A program made the position numbers and the translations under genes. From contig CM057233.1 of NCBI GenBank assembly GCA_029891385.1, forward strand, positions 36,253,540 to 36,317,539: a stretch of 64,000 nucleotides of DNA. The letters run 5' to 3'. Shown here piece by piece: positions 10,591 through 23,003 of this stretch. The DNA comes from Erythroxylum novogranatense. Lineage: Eukaryota; Streptophyta; Magnoliopsida; Malpighiales; Erythroxylaceae. The notes under the pieces were generated by a model. The model had not been told where the DNA came from. It did no database searches and worked only from the letters and a program-made list of their open reading frames with translations. The stretch's first letter is position 1. The number at the start of each line of letters is the position of its first letter.

Positions 10591-10838
10591 ACGAAAAAGA
10601 ACGAAAAGGGTTCCGGTTATCAAATAATCGGTTCCTAAGAAAATCGGTCGGTTTTGATTTGCAAGGGTTATTCATTAAAATCGAACCGGACAGCTGGTCG
10701 GTTCGAACAAATTCCGGTCTGACCGCCCGGTCCGGTCCAATTTTAATAACCTTGGTTATTGATAAAATGTCACAATCTTTTTGCTTGCTTGATGAAAAAA
10801 GTGTTGCATACCTTTCAAGGGGGCCAATCTATTATAAC
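10591..10838. repeat. CCGGTT/GGTCGG-rich repeat block
   Basis: Between about 10608 and 10740 the motifs GGTTCCGGTTATC, AATCGGTCGGTTTTG, GAACCGGACAG, GGTCGGTTCG and CCCGGTCCGGTCC recur, alternating with AT-rich DNA. Blocks of this type are common plant dispersed repeats. No transposase or clear terminal repeats are visible. Confidence 0.4.
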
Positions 10839-11109
10839 TGTTAAGTGAGCGTTTCACCAAGTTATTATGTTAGGTTAATTTAATTGATTTTATATATTCA
10901 CTATAACATCCCTTCAATTGAAAGTCATTTAGGCTTGAAATTTGTATAGACTCACTTTACCTTATGCTGAATAATAGGTGGGTAGTAGGATTTGAACTCA
11001 CAACCACTTGGTCACATAGACTCTGATATTATATTAAGTGACCGTTTCACCACAATAGTTTAAGTTGTTATGTGAAACCAACGTAATTAGTTTTATATAT
11101 TCACTAACA
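10839..11109 (-). mobile_element. Very small TRIM-like LTR element (271 bp)
   Basis: Two direct repeats of about 70 bp (10839-10908, TGTTAAGTGA to ACTATAACA) and 78 bp (11032-11109, TATTAAGTGA to CACTAACA) flank a 123-bp interior. Beside the right repeat the minus strand reads TAATATCAGAGTC, a degenerate initiator-Met primer site. Beside the left repeat is a short purine run (TTGAAGGGA). Flanks are ATAAC (10834-10838) and ATAAT (11110-11114), four of five matching. There is no coding capacity, so it could only be mobilised in trans. Confidence 0.65.
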
Positions 11110-11621
11110 ATAATTATATCAGGACATATAGAACCAAGAAAGAAAATTTTGACAAAATTTTATGTGTCAACCAATTATTTAATTGACAGAATTTTAAAGA
11201 TTTCACTAATTAAAATTATTTTGAAAGTTTTCAATATTTAGATCTAAACTTAATTTAATAGTTTTAATTAATGAAATAATGAAAATTCATCCTATATAGC
11301 TAAAATGATAGTTTATTATAAAATGAGAAATGTTTATATAATTTTAAAAATATAAGAGAGATTATGTAATAGAAAATATATGTTTTTCTACATATGATGA
11401 AAGAAGTGTTTTGATAGAAAAATAGATAATGAATGAAAAATAAAATGAACTAATTTTATAGTTTTAATTACAATATATTAATCATTATTTTATTTTTAAA
11501 AGGCATTCAATTATAAATTTTAGAATTTAAAGAAACACATAAAATTTTAAAATTGAATATAAATTTCTTAAAATATAGTTTTATTATTAAAAAGAAAATG
11601 ACATGAAAATTAAAAATAATA
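11110..11621. other. AT-rich intergenic DNA
   Basis: Strongly AT-rich with many short homopolymers and no coding frame of note. I see no gene or bounded transposon here. Confidence 0.5.
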
Positions 11622-11875
11622 CTCCTCTTATTCAAAATGAGTGTCGTTTTAGAAAGATTTTAATTATTCAAAATAAATTTAGTTCATGATTTTTCATGTA
11701 TGTTTATAATTTTATTTCTAAAATTATTTTTAATTTCTCTCATATTTTAATTATACAAATTATATTATTAAAACAATTCAACACGTAATTAACATGAGTA
11801 TATAAAATATTTTATTAACTTTTTTAATAAATATGCATTTCTCTCCTGACGAGATTTATTAAAAAAAAGAGGGAG
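11622..11875. mobile_element. Stowaway-like MITE
   Basis: The left end reads TA then CTCCTCTTATTCAAAATGAG followed by TGTCGTTTTAG. The right end reads AAAAAAGAGGGAG then TA. The imperfect terminal inverted repeat (CTCCTCTT against CTCCCTCTT), the GTGTCGTTTTAG internal motif and the TA target duplication are typical of plant Tc1/mariner-derived Stowaway MITEs. About 254 bp, AT-rich, no coding capacity. Confidence 0.75.
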
Positions 11876-12438
11876 TAATATACTAAGAAACGCGTCCTCA
11901 CAGGAAATGCGAAGTCCTGAATTTTAAGGCAATTAAAGCGAACACGTCATGGGCCCACAAATATTTTTTCTCACTTTCAAAACTCTAGAAAAACATCGTG
12001 GCGCAGTTGGGTGGATTACACACGCGTCACCGATATCATAAGACCAACTCATCACCCAATCACAGCAAGACGCAACTCGAGAGGAAAGTGAATTTCACGC
12101 ACGTGTGCAGGAAACAATTGCTGTTTCAGGCCGGTGGGGAGACAGAGAGAGAGGAAAGTGACTATTAGAGGAATTAACCGACTTTCTCTGTACGCCGTAC
12201 GGCAAGAATCCGCGTTGTTTTCTTTAGATTAGATTATATTAGATAATAAAGAGCTAAATGAGAGCATGTAGCTTCCTGACGTAGCGGGAGACCTCAAAAT
12301 CCGATTCCTTATGTGCGTGTCTGGGTCTAATCTGTAGAATTTTACTGCTCTGGGAGATTTTTAAAAATTTGTTTTGGTTGGGTTAATCGAGAGAGAGAAA
12401 TTGTGGAAAAGATTAGAAAATCCGAGAAAAAAGAAGTT
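11876..12438 (+). promoter_or_regulatory. Upstream region and probable 5' UTR of the lipase gene
   Basis: Base composition changes from AT-rich to mixed at about 11885. A G-box core CACGTG lies at 12100-12105, with further ACGT cores near 12280 (TGACGTAG) and GCGTC elements near 12020. GCCGTACGGC at 12194-12203 is a perfect palindrome. Purine-rich GAGAGA stretches occur at 12145 and 12390, typical of plant core promoters and leaders. The start site cannot be fixed by eye. Confidence 0.45.
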
Positions 12439-15400
12439 ATGCAGCGATTCGTTGACACCGTTCTCGCTGTTACCAAAGAGTGAGTCTACATTTTCCCTCT
12501 TGCTTTCAGATACCGTCTCCCTTTCCTGCATTTTTATGTGCGTATTTTATTGTAAGCAAAAAAAAAAAAAAAGGATTATCCTTATCGCTTTTATGTCGAT
12601 TGATGATGCTGATCTGTGTTTGCTGTCTTGGGTTTGAATTCTGGGGTGGGGCTGCGTGTAGCTTGTTGATTCTTCTAGATTCTTAATGTTGATGTTTGGC
12701 TTTGTCATTGTTCAAAGGAATTAATTTTAAGGAGTTTGGTTTTGTCTTTGTTCACGGAAATGAATTTTAAGGGGCATTTCAGGTAGAGTGAGAAGAAACT
12801 TGTGTTTTGTGGGATTTGTATATGATGCATATTAGCATGACTGGTAACTTTGAAAAGTGGGTCAGTTGTGGGCTTGTACAAAACTGCTTGCTTAATTTAA
12901 TTTTAGCTAACTATTTGCTTCCTTCCTTTTCCTGTTTCTTTAGATAAGATATATGCCCCTCCTTATTTATCAACCTCGTATCAATTATATCATTTACCTT
13001 TTATACTGCCTTCCATTATATTATGCTTTCCAGTTTGTGTCATCTCATTACGGGTTTATATCTTTAAGGTGTCTGCGCTTACAATAAGTTGTTGTTTCTG
13101 GGTTTGACCTTTAGTGCAGGTCAGTCAAGACATTCACCTATGAGTCATTGAACCATATTGTGAGGCTGATCAATGGTGTATCTGCACTTCTGTTGACGAT
13201 TTTGCCTGGGAAGGCAACTGTTCTTGAAGGACTTCATGGCTGGGAGCTTAGGCCAGCATTTCGGGGACCTCGATTCCCACGTTGGATGGAAAAGTAAGTT
13301 TCTGATTGACACTTTTGAGCTGTGTTCATTGCCAATGGAGAATATACAACTTGAATTGGAGCAAATGACACTTGAAAGATGTCCATTTGAAATAGATTTA
13401 GATTCCTCAGTTGCTGTCAAATTTTCATCTGGTTTACTGTGAACTGAACTTTTCTAGTGACAATTTGGTTGAGGGGAGAAGTTGTTTTTGCTAGCAATTT
13501 ATGTTACAGCTCATATATTCCAGTTAAGCTCTGAAAAAATCCCAAGGAACCATGAACAGGTTCTTACTAGCATGGTGAAGTTGGATTGCACTAGTCCTTG
13601 ATTTAATAGGTGCAGTATTTGATCCATACCATTTAATTGATTTAACCTTGTGGGAGAAGTTTCGAACTGGTGAAGCCATTTGCATGAGGTAATTTTTGAG
13701 GTCTATTCATGATCATTACCTGTAATTTTATTCTCTGTTGTACTTAAAAAACACATAAATCCAGTACCTTGATATTTTTTGCCCTTATTATTGGTTTCTG
13801 GTGCTAGGGGACGCAGTGATCCTCAAGGACCAGAACTGCTGCTGCTTATACCCTCTAAGCTCCAATCTGTATCACAAGGAGAATAATAAATTTTACAGAT
13901 TTACAGTCATCTTCATTCTCATTCCCCAGCACCCCTGTTAATTATGAATGGTCAACACCAATGCATTGGTTTAGTTGGTTCTGCACTGTAGTTACTGATG
14001 ACTTTTCATCCCAAGTTTGCTATATGATTTTTATTTTGATGTCACAACAAGTGGCTTTGTATTTTAATAGCTTCTTTTTTAACCAGTCCAACTTCTATTG
14101 GGAATTTATAATATGCTTATTGTGTTTGATAAATTCCTAGTTTCCTGCTGATATTTCATCTATTTCTTGGTCGTGACAGTGGCGTCTCCTCCTTCAACAA
14201 ATTCATTCATGAGCTTTCTGTTGATTCTGATAGTTCAAATGTGGATTATTCATCAGCAGAAGAAGATGGGGATTCCTCGTGTCCTCCATCACCATCATCT
14301 CAAAGTTCAAGGGTCTCATGCACGAGTACGATCACCAAGAATGATGGGAATTCAACTGGGTGGACGGTTTTCTTGTTTTGTTGGATTCTGTTTCCTCTGA
14401 AGTTTTTGTTTGGGTTACCACTTCGGCTCTGTCATCTTTTTTGTTATAGGGAATCAAAAGTCCAATCACCAAGGGAAACTTGCCGACCTTCCCGATTACG
14501 TTCTTTTAAAAAAGTGAATATTCCAAAGGATCATGTGATCCATCGCACTACTGATAGGAGACGTGGAGTCATTGAGGTTTTTGCTACAAATTTAACGTTT
14601 AATATCTTAGTTCTGGTGTTCTTTTTACCCCCCCTTGGTCACTTATTAATTCAAGTTTGTTCCCATTTTTTGTGAAATCATGGTATGTTAGGATCTTCAT
14701 CTAGCAATTGAGATCTCAATAGAGGCAATATTCGATTTCTTTCACAAAGCTGCACATCTTCTTCTTTCACCATCAGACGTTTTTAAAGCAGTACGCAGAT
14801 GGTTTTCACCACAAGGAGCTGGTGGTGAAGATGCTTATGATATCAATTTGGACACTAATGTGCTTGCATCTGCACCTGGAGAAAGCAGTCAGGCTCCAAC
14901 GGAACAGAAATCTACCTTCCATCAGTTTCTGAATACAGATGCTCGGACTTGTCAGGATGTCATAACGGAGCTTGGGTAAGGGCAATTCTATGATCAACAT
15001 AAATTAGATTGTTACTTCCATTATGCATGTGTTCGATAACTTTTTCTTGCACTCTGTATATCAGATACCCCTATGAAGCTATTCACGTGATCACTTCTGA
15101 TGGATATGTTCTTCTTTTAGAAAGAATACCTAGGTAAGAGTGGTTTCTTATCCTACGGAATATTTATTTGTTAAAATCATATTGCTTGGTTCATTCATCT
15201 TCATGTTGCAGACGTGATTCACGGAAGGCTGTGTATCTACAGCATGGGATTTTGGATTCTTCTATGGGGTGAGTTTTCCCCTTGCTTGCATAAGAGAAAA
15301 TTATCCTCTTTCTTGAAATTTTAAAAAGAAGTGGTTTCCTACTGATCTTTTCCTCTCAGTTGTTATTTGGCTAGTTCATTCAGTTGGGAAAATGAATATT

Positions 15401-17171
15401 TGTAAGTCTTCACAATTATGTATTTTTGTGGTGGTATTTTTAAAAAAGTCTGATTTCAGCATCAAAAAGTATTCTTCTGTCTGGTTCTTTAAGTTGCATG
15501 CTTTGTTGGAAATAGAGACTCGGATGAATAACAAGTTGAACATGAAGCTAACACATTGTGAAAATATTTTGGATCAATATAAATGTTAGAATTGTGTATT
15601 ACATCAATTTAATAGCTTTCTTCTCAAAATGGATAACTTATTGATGATAATGAATGACTTATTCAAGCATATACAAAGGATAAGATTTGCAGTAGTCCTG
15701 GTTCCTGGAAAGGTTATTAAGATATCTGGAGTTAATCTTCCTCTCTGACCAAAAATGTCCAGTTCAGTATGACAGTTCTAGAAGTGTGGTCACATTAGTA
15801 CAGTATGTTGTATGATTATTTAAGTTGTTGATTTGAGGCATGACAAGAAAGGTTAATGAGAAAATCTCATGTCTTGTTGCTTGGTATGTTTTGATTTTAG
15901 TTAAGTATTCTCCTCGTATCATTCTCTTTTCACTTTGTTCTGCAGTTGGGTGTCTAATGGTGTTGTTGGATCTCCAGCTTTTGCTGCATATGATCAAGGT
16001 TCCTATATTGTCTTAAACTTTCTGCAGCCTATCTTGCACATATTAAACACTAAAGAAGATGCTTTTGCATTTTTGTTTTGTAGGATTTGATGTGTTCCTT
16101 GGCAATTTTCGGGGTTTGGTTTCTCGGGAACACATTGACAAGAACATATCTTCACGGAAGTAAGTGGGTGTAGGCTTCTTGACCACAAAGTAGTTCTTAC
16201 TTTAATATTTTAATTATAAGTTGCAATTTTGGTGAAGATATTGGCGATATTCCATCAATGAGCATGGAACTGAGGACATCCCTGCAATGATAGAGAAGAT
16301 ACATGAGGTAAAGACTGCAGAACTGAAATTAAGCCAGCCTGATATTGGGGAAGAACTCATGGATGATCAACCATACAAACTCTGTGCTATCTGCCATAGC
16401 CTGGGAGGAGCTGCGATGCTTATGTACATTATTACACGCCGTATTGAAGAGAAGCCTCACCGACTGTCCAGAATGATTTTATTGTCACCTGCTGGCTTCC
16501 ATCATGATTCCAACCTAGTATTTACAGCTATAGAGTACCTGTTCTTCCTCCTGGCTCCTGTTTTGGCTTATATAGTTCCTGCTTTCTACATACCAACACG
16601 TTTTTTTCGTATGCTGCTAAATAAGTTGGCTCGTGACTTCCATAACTATCCTGCAATCGGAGGACTGGTTCAAACCTTAATGAGCTATGTCGTAGGTGGA
16701 GACAGCTCAAATTGGGTTGGAGTATTAGGGTTACCGCACTACAACATGAATGACATGCCAGGAGTTTCGTTTTATGTGGCTCATCACCTTGCACAAATGA
16801 AGCATTCAAAAAAGTTTAGGATGTTTGATTATGGAAGTGCTTCTGCAAACATGGAGGTGTATGGAGCTCCAGAGCCATTGGACTTGGGCGAGTACTATTG
16901 GCTTATTGATATTCCTGTTGATTTGGTTGCAGGACGGAAGGATAATGTTATACGAACTTCAATGGTAAGAAAGCATTATAAATTGATGAAGGATGCTGGA
17001 GTGAATGTATCATATAGTGAGTTTGAGTATGCTCATTTGGACTTTACATTTTCCCACCGGGAGGAATTGTTGGCTTATGTGGTGTCACGCTTGTTACTTG
17101 TTGGTCCTGCTCAGAAGCAACAATCTGGTCAGAAGGCGCTAAGGCTGAAGAAAAAAGTAAATTGTGATTAA
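12439..17171 (+). CDS. Alpha/beta-hydrolase lipase, nine exons, 694 residues
   Basis: Exons read from GT-AG borders and phase: 12439-12479, 13120-13293, 14180-14576, 14692-14975, 15065-15133, 15212-15268, 15946-15998, 16084-16159, 16238-17171. The joined frame is open, 2,085 nt. The start is the ATG opening MQRFVDTVLAVTKE. A serine-rich stretch (residues 85-130) precedes a hydrophobic segment (133-160). The lipase N-terminal region starts near 284 (LNTDARTCQDVITELG), and an oxyanion-type QHG follows. The nucleophile elbow is CHSLG with Ser about 438, so the first Gly of GXSXG is Cys. Candidate Asp about 619 (GRKD) and His about 650 (EYAHLDF) complete the triad. A second hydrophobic segment at 481-507 suggests membrane association. 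It resembles Arabidopsis At1g73920/At1g18460 (from memory), predicted neutral or steryl-ester lipases acting on acyl esters. Intron 1 holds a 15-A run. Confidence 0.93.
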
Positions 17172-18025
17172 TGCTGGGTTTGGGGAATGGAAATCCAGGA
17201 GCCATCACTCCTGTTGTACGTTTAGCAGCAGATTGGTTGCATAGGACAGGGCAGATGAATAGATCTCACATTCTTGAATATTGTAACTATAGGTAGAACT
17301 ATATCACAAATGTTTCTGGTTATAGAGCATGAGCGCATATCCAAATACCAGTCGTAGCAGTTAAATAGTGGCTGCAGAATAGTTATTGGTTTGAGGCATG
17401 ATGTTTGTACGTCTTACTCGAAATGGACATTTTCTGTGTCAGTTCAAATGTGAATAGCTTGTACAAGTTCATCTTAGCTTGGCCGAAGCGAACCTTACTA
17501 GGATTTGTTTCATCAATATAGTACCATTACACGTATTATAATATGTAGCAGTTCTCCTGCACCGTTGAGAGCTTGTTGGAACTCACTCATTGAACCTGTT
17601 TCTTTTGTTGATAAACGTCTATGGAGAAGTAATGTATGTTCGGTGACATGCAAGCTTTAGGCAACACTCTATTGTCCGTTAAGAAGCCATTTTTTCTTAG
17701 TGAACAGCTAGCAACGAAAGTTTCGTTGCCCAAATCATGTGCGTAATGAGCTTTCAATCTTGTACATAATAGCTTAATTATGTACACTTACGTACATGAA
17801 ACAACGAAGCTTAGATTACACGAATTTACATGAGCCACTTGTTTCGCGTACATAAATGGGCTTGTGTATGAGGTATTCATTAATCAACTAATTCTATCGA
17901 CTCACTTATGCATATAATTAGGCTTGTGCTATTCATTAATCAGTGAATTCTATCGACTCCACTTAGGTCATAACACTTCCATTAGTTATTATTACCGATT
18001 AATTATTATCACTTATTAATAAAAA
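17172..18025. other. Lipase 3' UTR and downstream spacer
   Basis: The 3' UTR probably extends several hundred bases, but I see no clean AATAAA. Around 17875-17965 a local duplication repeats TATTCATTAATCA and TTCTATCGACTC about 58 bp apart. No further gene is visible. Confidence 0.5.
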
Positions 18026-18260
18026 TTACGGATTAATAAAATCCTGATTAATAAAAAAATTTTGAAAAAAAACAAGAGCCCCTTTGACGTACCGTACGAT
18101 GTGAAGTGCTAGTTCCCAATGCTCAACACACGGAGAAGTCATGGACTGACTCACCACACTAACAGGAAAGGCGATGTCTGGTCTCGTGACAGTAAGATGC
18201 AAGAGCTTCCTAACAAATCTTCGGTCATGACTCCCAATTAACTGGCAAGTCATGGTTTGA
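18026..18260 (-). pseudogene. Copia RT fragment (between RT and RNase H)
   Basis: The minus strand encodes LLHLTVTRPDIAFPVSVVSQ followed by SMTSPC, HWELALHIVRYVKGA: the conserved post-YVDD region of Copia polymerase. Only about 70 codons remain. It lies to the left of the LTR of the next element, so it is a separate older fragment. Confidence 0.75.
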
Positions 18261-19162
18261 CTACGAACACTTCCATATACAATGTTGCCATGTAATTAGT
18301 CCTTTCATCATCTATACCTCACTTGGTTCAAAGTATGGTCAAAGTTTCAACTCCCACTAGACTGACTACGTCACATCTAGTCTAAGTGATATTATATCTT
18401 GTCCTGAGGATCTCATTATTCTATGTATCATTGAAGACTTTCTTCACGACACATATCTATTATGGCTGGAGACTGTTGAGTAATGATCCTGACAAGAGGC
18501 CGTGGGTATCATCTCCTTCTATCAGGAGTGGTGAATCCTTTATTGGCTACTTAATTATGCTACTTAATTATTTCCGAATACCTCAAGCTATACCCAATCA
18601 TCACTTTATGAGTAACCCCTCATAGGCATCGATGAATGGAGTCAAAGCATATGATCAGTATTTGAGATATCCTTAAGCACCTTAAGTCAAAGGATACTTG
18701 CACCATTGCTATGTTGAGACTATCATTGACACTGAAATAAAATATTTATATGATTGTCTCATAGTAGGTCAATTCAATGTACTTACTACCCTTAGTAAGC
18801 ATCTATATGTTAACTCTAAACATCTCATATCTACAACTTATAAGATCTACTGCTTGATCCAATCAAGGAGTATAACATGTGCTAGTCTATCCAAATTAAT
18901 GATATCCCATCTCATTAATCCTATGACTAGGAAAAATTTAGACACTAACATAATTACACATGATAGGAATCTCATTATCATTATCTCATTATGATTTCCT
19001 CTGTACTATATTTTGTATCAAGGAATTCATTAAATCAATTTAAGATCAACACCAAATCTATAAATACATGAACATTGAAATAATGAAAATGCCTTTATTA
19101 ATCATAAAATGATTTGTATAATAAATGCTAAATGTAATTACCTTTAGAGCACTTTTCTAACA
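18261..19162 (-). repeat. 3' LTR of the second Copia element (left edge uncertain)
   Basis: The right edge is clear: the plus strand reads CTTTTCTAACA at 19162, next to AACTCCCACTTGC, so the minus strand has a purine tract followed by TGTTAGAAAAGTGC. The left edge is a guess set by the end of the RT fragment. No matching right-hand LTR was found, because the element is truncated near 25925. Confidence 0.55.
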
Positions 19163-19176
19163 AACTCCCACTTGCA
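19163..19176 (-). promoter_or_regulatory. Polypurine tract of the second Copia element
   Basis: The minus strand GCAAGTGGGAGTT directly precedes TGTTAGAAAAG. Position and composition fit a plus-strand primer site. Confidence 0.7.
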
Positions 19177-19203
19177 TTAAAGCCAATCGCTTGATATCTA
19201 ATT

Positions 19204-19737
19204 TCATAGGTGTGTACATATGACATAACTCTTTTGAGAAATATGCTTAGTCAACAGATCAACTATATTTTGATCGGTGGGAACTCTCTCTATCTTGACA
19301 TCATTTCTACCAATGATTTCTTTAATCAAATTGTAGCACCTGAGTATATGTTTGGACTTTTGATAAGACCTCAGTTCCTTAGCCTGTGTTATAGCCTCGT
19401 TGTTGTCACAATACAACTGCATTGGGTCAGTGATGCTCAGAACCACACCAAATTCCATGATGAACTTCTTGATCCAAACTACTTCCTTTGTCACTTCTGA
19501 AGCTGCAATGTACTCTGCCTTTGTCGTCGAATCTGCAGTCGTCTCTTGTTTGGAACTTTTCCAACTGACTGCACCACCATTTAGTGTGAATGCATATCCA
19601 AACTGGGATCTTGAGTCATCCCTATCGGATTGGAAACTGGCATTAGTATACTCATTTACCACAAGATCACCTTTTCTATATACCAAGAATACATCCTTAG
19701 TTTTTCTCAAGTACTTAAGAATATTCTTGACAGTCAC
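19204..19737 (-). pseudogene. Copia RNase H domain
   Basis: A 177-codon piece with YTNASFQSDRDDSRSQFGYAF, GAVSWKSSKQETTADSTTKA followed by EYIAASEV, the LYCDNNEAITQAKE block, KSKHILRCYNLIKEI and the terminal NIVDLLTK. Altered residues, such as TNASF where CDASF is usual, and loss of a linked RT frame mark it as decayed. Confidence 0.85.
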
Positions 19738-19943
19738 CCAATCACAAGGTCTAACTTGTATCTGCTCGTAACATTTAGAGCGTATGATACACCAAGTCTA
19801 GTACATAACATAGCGCACATCATTTATTTTATAGCCGAAGCATAAGGAATTAAACTCATGCGAGTCCTCTCATCATATGTCTTTGGACACATACATTTAG
19901 AGAGTGTAATATTATGTACCATGGAAAGATAACCTCTTTTGGA

Positions 19944-20724
19944 CTACTCCATACTAAACCTCTTTAGCATCTTGTCTATGTATGTAGAATGAGAAAGACT
20001 AAGAATTCTCTTAGATCTATCTCTATAGATCCTTATTCCCAAAAGATAAGTTGCTTCTCCAAGATCTTTCATAGAGAAGTTCTTAGCTAACCAAAATTTA
20101 ACTGATTGCAAAACAAAGACATTGTTTCCTATTAGCAATATGTCATTAACATACAGTATAAGGAACACAATTGCACTCCCACTAACCTTCTTATACACAT
20201 ATGACTCATCCAGATTTTGTGAGAAACCAAATGTTTTGATTGCCTCATCAAATCGGATATTCCAATTCATGGATGCTTGCTTCAATCTGTAAATAGATTT
20301 CTGAAGCTTGCATACCTTTTTTTTTTCATTCATGGATATGAAACCATTAAGTTGTGTCATATGCACATCCTTGGTTAGGTTTCTATTAAGGAAAGTCTTC
20401 TTCACATCTATTTTCCATATCTCATAATCATAATGAGCGGAAATGATTAGGAGTATTCTAATAGATTTAAGCATAGCTATTGGGCTAAACATTTCATCAT
20501 AGTCAACACCTTACCTTTGATGATAACCTTTAGCTATAAGCCTAGCTTTATAGGTAACTATATTACCCTCCATGTCAGTTTTCTTCTTGAAAACTCATTT
20601 GAACCCTATGGGTTTTATCCTTTCGGGTGGGTCAACTAAAGTCTATACTTGGTTTTCATACATGGAATTCATTTTGGATTTCATAGATTGAAGCCATTTC
20701 TCAGATTCTAAACTCTTTAGAACC
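19944..20724 (-). pseudogene. Copia RT (palm), interrupted by a solo LTR
   Basis: The open piece 20492-19944 has the Copia RT order: KSIRILLIISAHYDYEIWKI, DVKKTFLNRNL, LQKSIYRLKQASMNWNIRFD, then LILYVNDILLIGN, where the usual YVDD is YVND, followed by FSMKDLGEATYLLGIRI. The catalytic Asp to Asn change would inactivate the polymerase. From 20493 to 20724 the upstream RT and linker continue with stops, until the target duplication TCTTC and the inserted LTR at 20730. Confidence 0.85.
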
Positions 20725-22350
20725 TCTTCTGTAACATCCTACTCCCACGTGACCCGAACCCGATATCGTTGGTGATATCCGAGTCCATGCCCCGTGAGGG
20801 TGGCGTACTACATCAGTCGGTAGATCTCAGTAAAAACCCCCTTTTTTATTACTCAAACATTCATTCCATCAGAGCCATTTACCCCTTTTTTATTACACTC
20901 ATGTGCGCAGAAAACAGTAGACAATTTGCATCCACATGCATAGATAAACATTTTCAGTTAATACAAATAGTCAACAATAAATTACAATAACCATTTCATG
21001 TACAAAAAAGAACCACATTGGCCCATTACAAGTACAAATAATCATTTTGGAATACAATTCTATTGGACACTAATGCAGACACAAACTAATCCCGACCTCT
21101 ATCCTTCACTTGCCTACAGTAGACATACTCCCGTGTCAAACGGGATATTCTTCAAGACCTGAAAAATAGATACAAAATTTTGGTGAGTTTTTGCTAACTC
21201 AGTGAGGAACCATCATCGATGGTTCACCCAATTCATCATCATACAAACATTTGACAAGAAGAATACGATCCACAAGAAGACTAAGTCAGCGGTATCATAT
21301 CATTATATACAGCAAAAAGGCATTCAGTTATTCAGTCCAATATGTATGCAATGCACATGTGACACTTTCCAATTTATTGCCATGTTGTGACCGAGCGTTT
21401 AATCAGTAAACAGTGTTCAATGGACGCTTGGCGTCTAGGGAGTAGGACTCTCTTCGAGCTCGAGGCTCTTTTTGATGTCGATGTCGATGTCGATGCAACT
21501 CTGGTCACAACTATTGTTATTATCAGTTTATGCATTGATGTATGCAATGCATATGCCCAATTTAACAGTCATTACAAAACAGTCGTGCCCCAGTAGAATA
21601 CAGTACAGTGTAGCAAATAATACACAATGAGCACATCCAGAACACTACAAGTAATGAATCACAGTATCATAGTATATCACAAGGAAGCAGTAAGCAGTAA
21701 CAGTACAAGACATTTATGTATCACACCTTCACACAGTAGAAACAATTCAGTTCACAGAATTACAACCAGATACACTTCTATGTCAATTCTCCCAATTCAT
21801 CAGACCCTCCATCCGGAATTCAGACATAACAAACACAATTCTAATCCCACCGTTATTCCCCACAGTAGACATATAATAATTGAGTAAACCACCTAGGTTA
21901 CTCACCTGTACTTCCGAGCCAAAATCTGGAAGTCTCAGTGATGTCGGTGGACCGACGCTCCAAGTGTGACTCTATAACAGTGACAGTATATAAACATTAT
22001 CAATTGTTCAATCAGAACTATTTCAGAATGCACATGTAACCCTTAGAAGGTGCACAATGCATGTTCATGATATTCCCAGCCTTAATCTAATATTTTTCAT
22101 CATATAATCCGTCTAAAAAAAATTAGAAATCTAATGGCGCTGACGGCGCTCAATTTGGACCTCTTTAGGTCCCCAATTAAATAAAACAGTGATGAAATAC
22201 CCATTTCCCTTTCAAAAATTCCCAATTTCCCATGAAATGAAATTCAATGTCTCACGAGTCCGATGCCTCAAGAATCAGGTCAATCGGATGTCGGACGGAA
22301 AAGTTATGAGCAAAAGAAGGAAAATATATGATCTAATGACTTGTTCGAGG

Positions 22351-22413
22351 ATGCAAGTCGACTTATACCACTGTGTATGTACTAGTCGACTTATATGGGG
22401 TGCAAATCGACTT
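22351..22413. repeat. Cluster of AAGTCGACTT palindromes inside the solo LTR
   Basis: Three similar units, GCAAGTCGACTTATACC (22354), ACTAGTCGACTTATATG (22381) and GCAAATCGACTTATGCT (22402), are spaced 21-27 bp apart. The first contains a perfect 10-bp palindrome. Sequence just left (TCAGGTCAATCGG, then AAAGTTATGAGCAAA) and to the right (CTCTACAAGTTTCATGAAGG) is shared with the LTR at 28090, where the cassette differs. Confidence 0.75.
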
Positions 22414-22730
22414 ATGCTATACAATAGCAGATCTAAAACAACGTCGTCCGATATTCCAACTTACACAGGGCATAACTTCCTACTCCGGACTCCAAAATGG
22501 ACAAACTTGGTGTCTATTTTATAGAGAAAAGAGAGCTCTACAAGTTTCATGAAGGACACAAAAGTCAATTTCACCTTTAAGGGTGTCAAAAATGCAATCA
22601 AAGTTACTGCCCTCACAATACCTCTCAAAACGATTGCAACATTTGTCAAAAAAGTTACAACAGTTTATAAAATCAGAACTTTCCAGTTCCTTAGTCAAAA
22701 TTACACAATAAATATGCTCGAAATATCCCA

Positions 22731-23003
22731 ATGTTATCAACAACTTTCATGAACAAACGAAAATCAAATTCAATCGTTAACTAGGTCAAACAATTCAGTG
22801 AATGCTGCTGCCCCTGAAAGTACTCAATCTGGACAGTATTTTTTAAAACAGTATAACTCTTTGTACAATGTTATCAACAACTTTCATGAACAAACGAAAA
22901 TCAAATTCAATCGTTAACTAGGTCAAACAATTCAAAGGAATGTCTTTGCCTCGAAAGTACTCAATCTGGACAGTAATTTTTAAAATAGTATAACTCCTTG
23001 TAC
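22731..23003. repeat. 137-bp tandem duplication in the solo LTR
   Basis: ATGTTATCAACAACTTTCAT starts at 22731 and again at 22868. The copies run through AACTAGGTCAAACAATTCA and AGTACTCAATCTGGACAGTA and differ most in a short central stretch. Simple local duplication; no coding content. Confidence 0.85.

Noticed and set aside
10985..11010. tRNA-gene or SINE B-box (GAGTTCAAATCC on the minus strand)
   Set aside because: No A-box or cloverleaf arms at the right spacing; the segment lies inside the small TRIM-like element, which explains its surroundings better.
13224..13442. Separate small gene overlapping lipase exon 2
   Set aside because: The frame is out of phase with the lipase exon and runs through its splice site; it is a shadow of exon 2 and intron 2.
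14241..14675. Independent 144-codon gene
   Set aside because: It is lipase exon 3 read on past its donor site; splicing at 14577 explains the frame end.
22351..22413. CRISPR-like spaced repeats
   Set aside because: Only three imperfect copies, irregular spacers, inside a plant LTR; CRISPR arrays are not expected in plant nuclear DNA.
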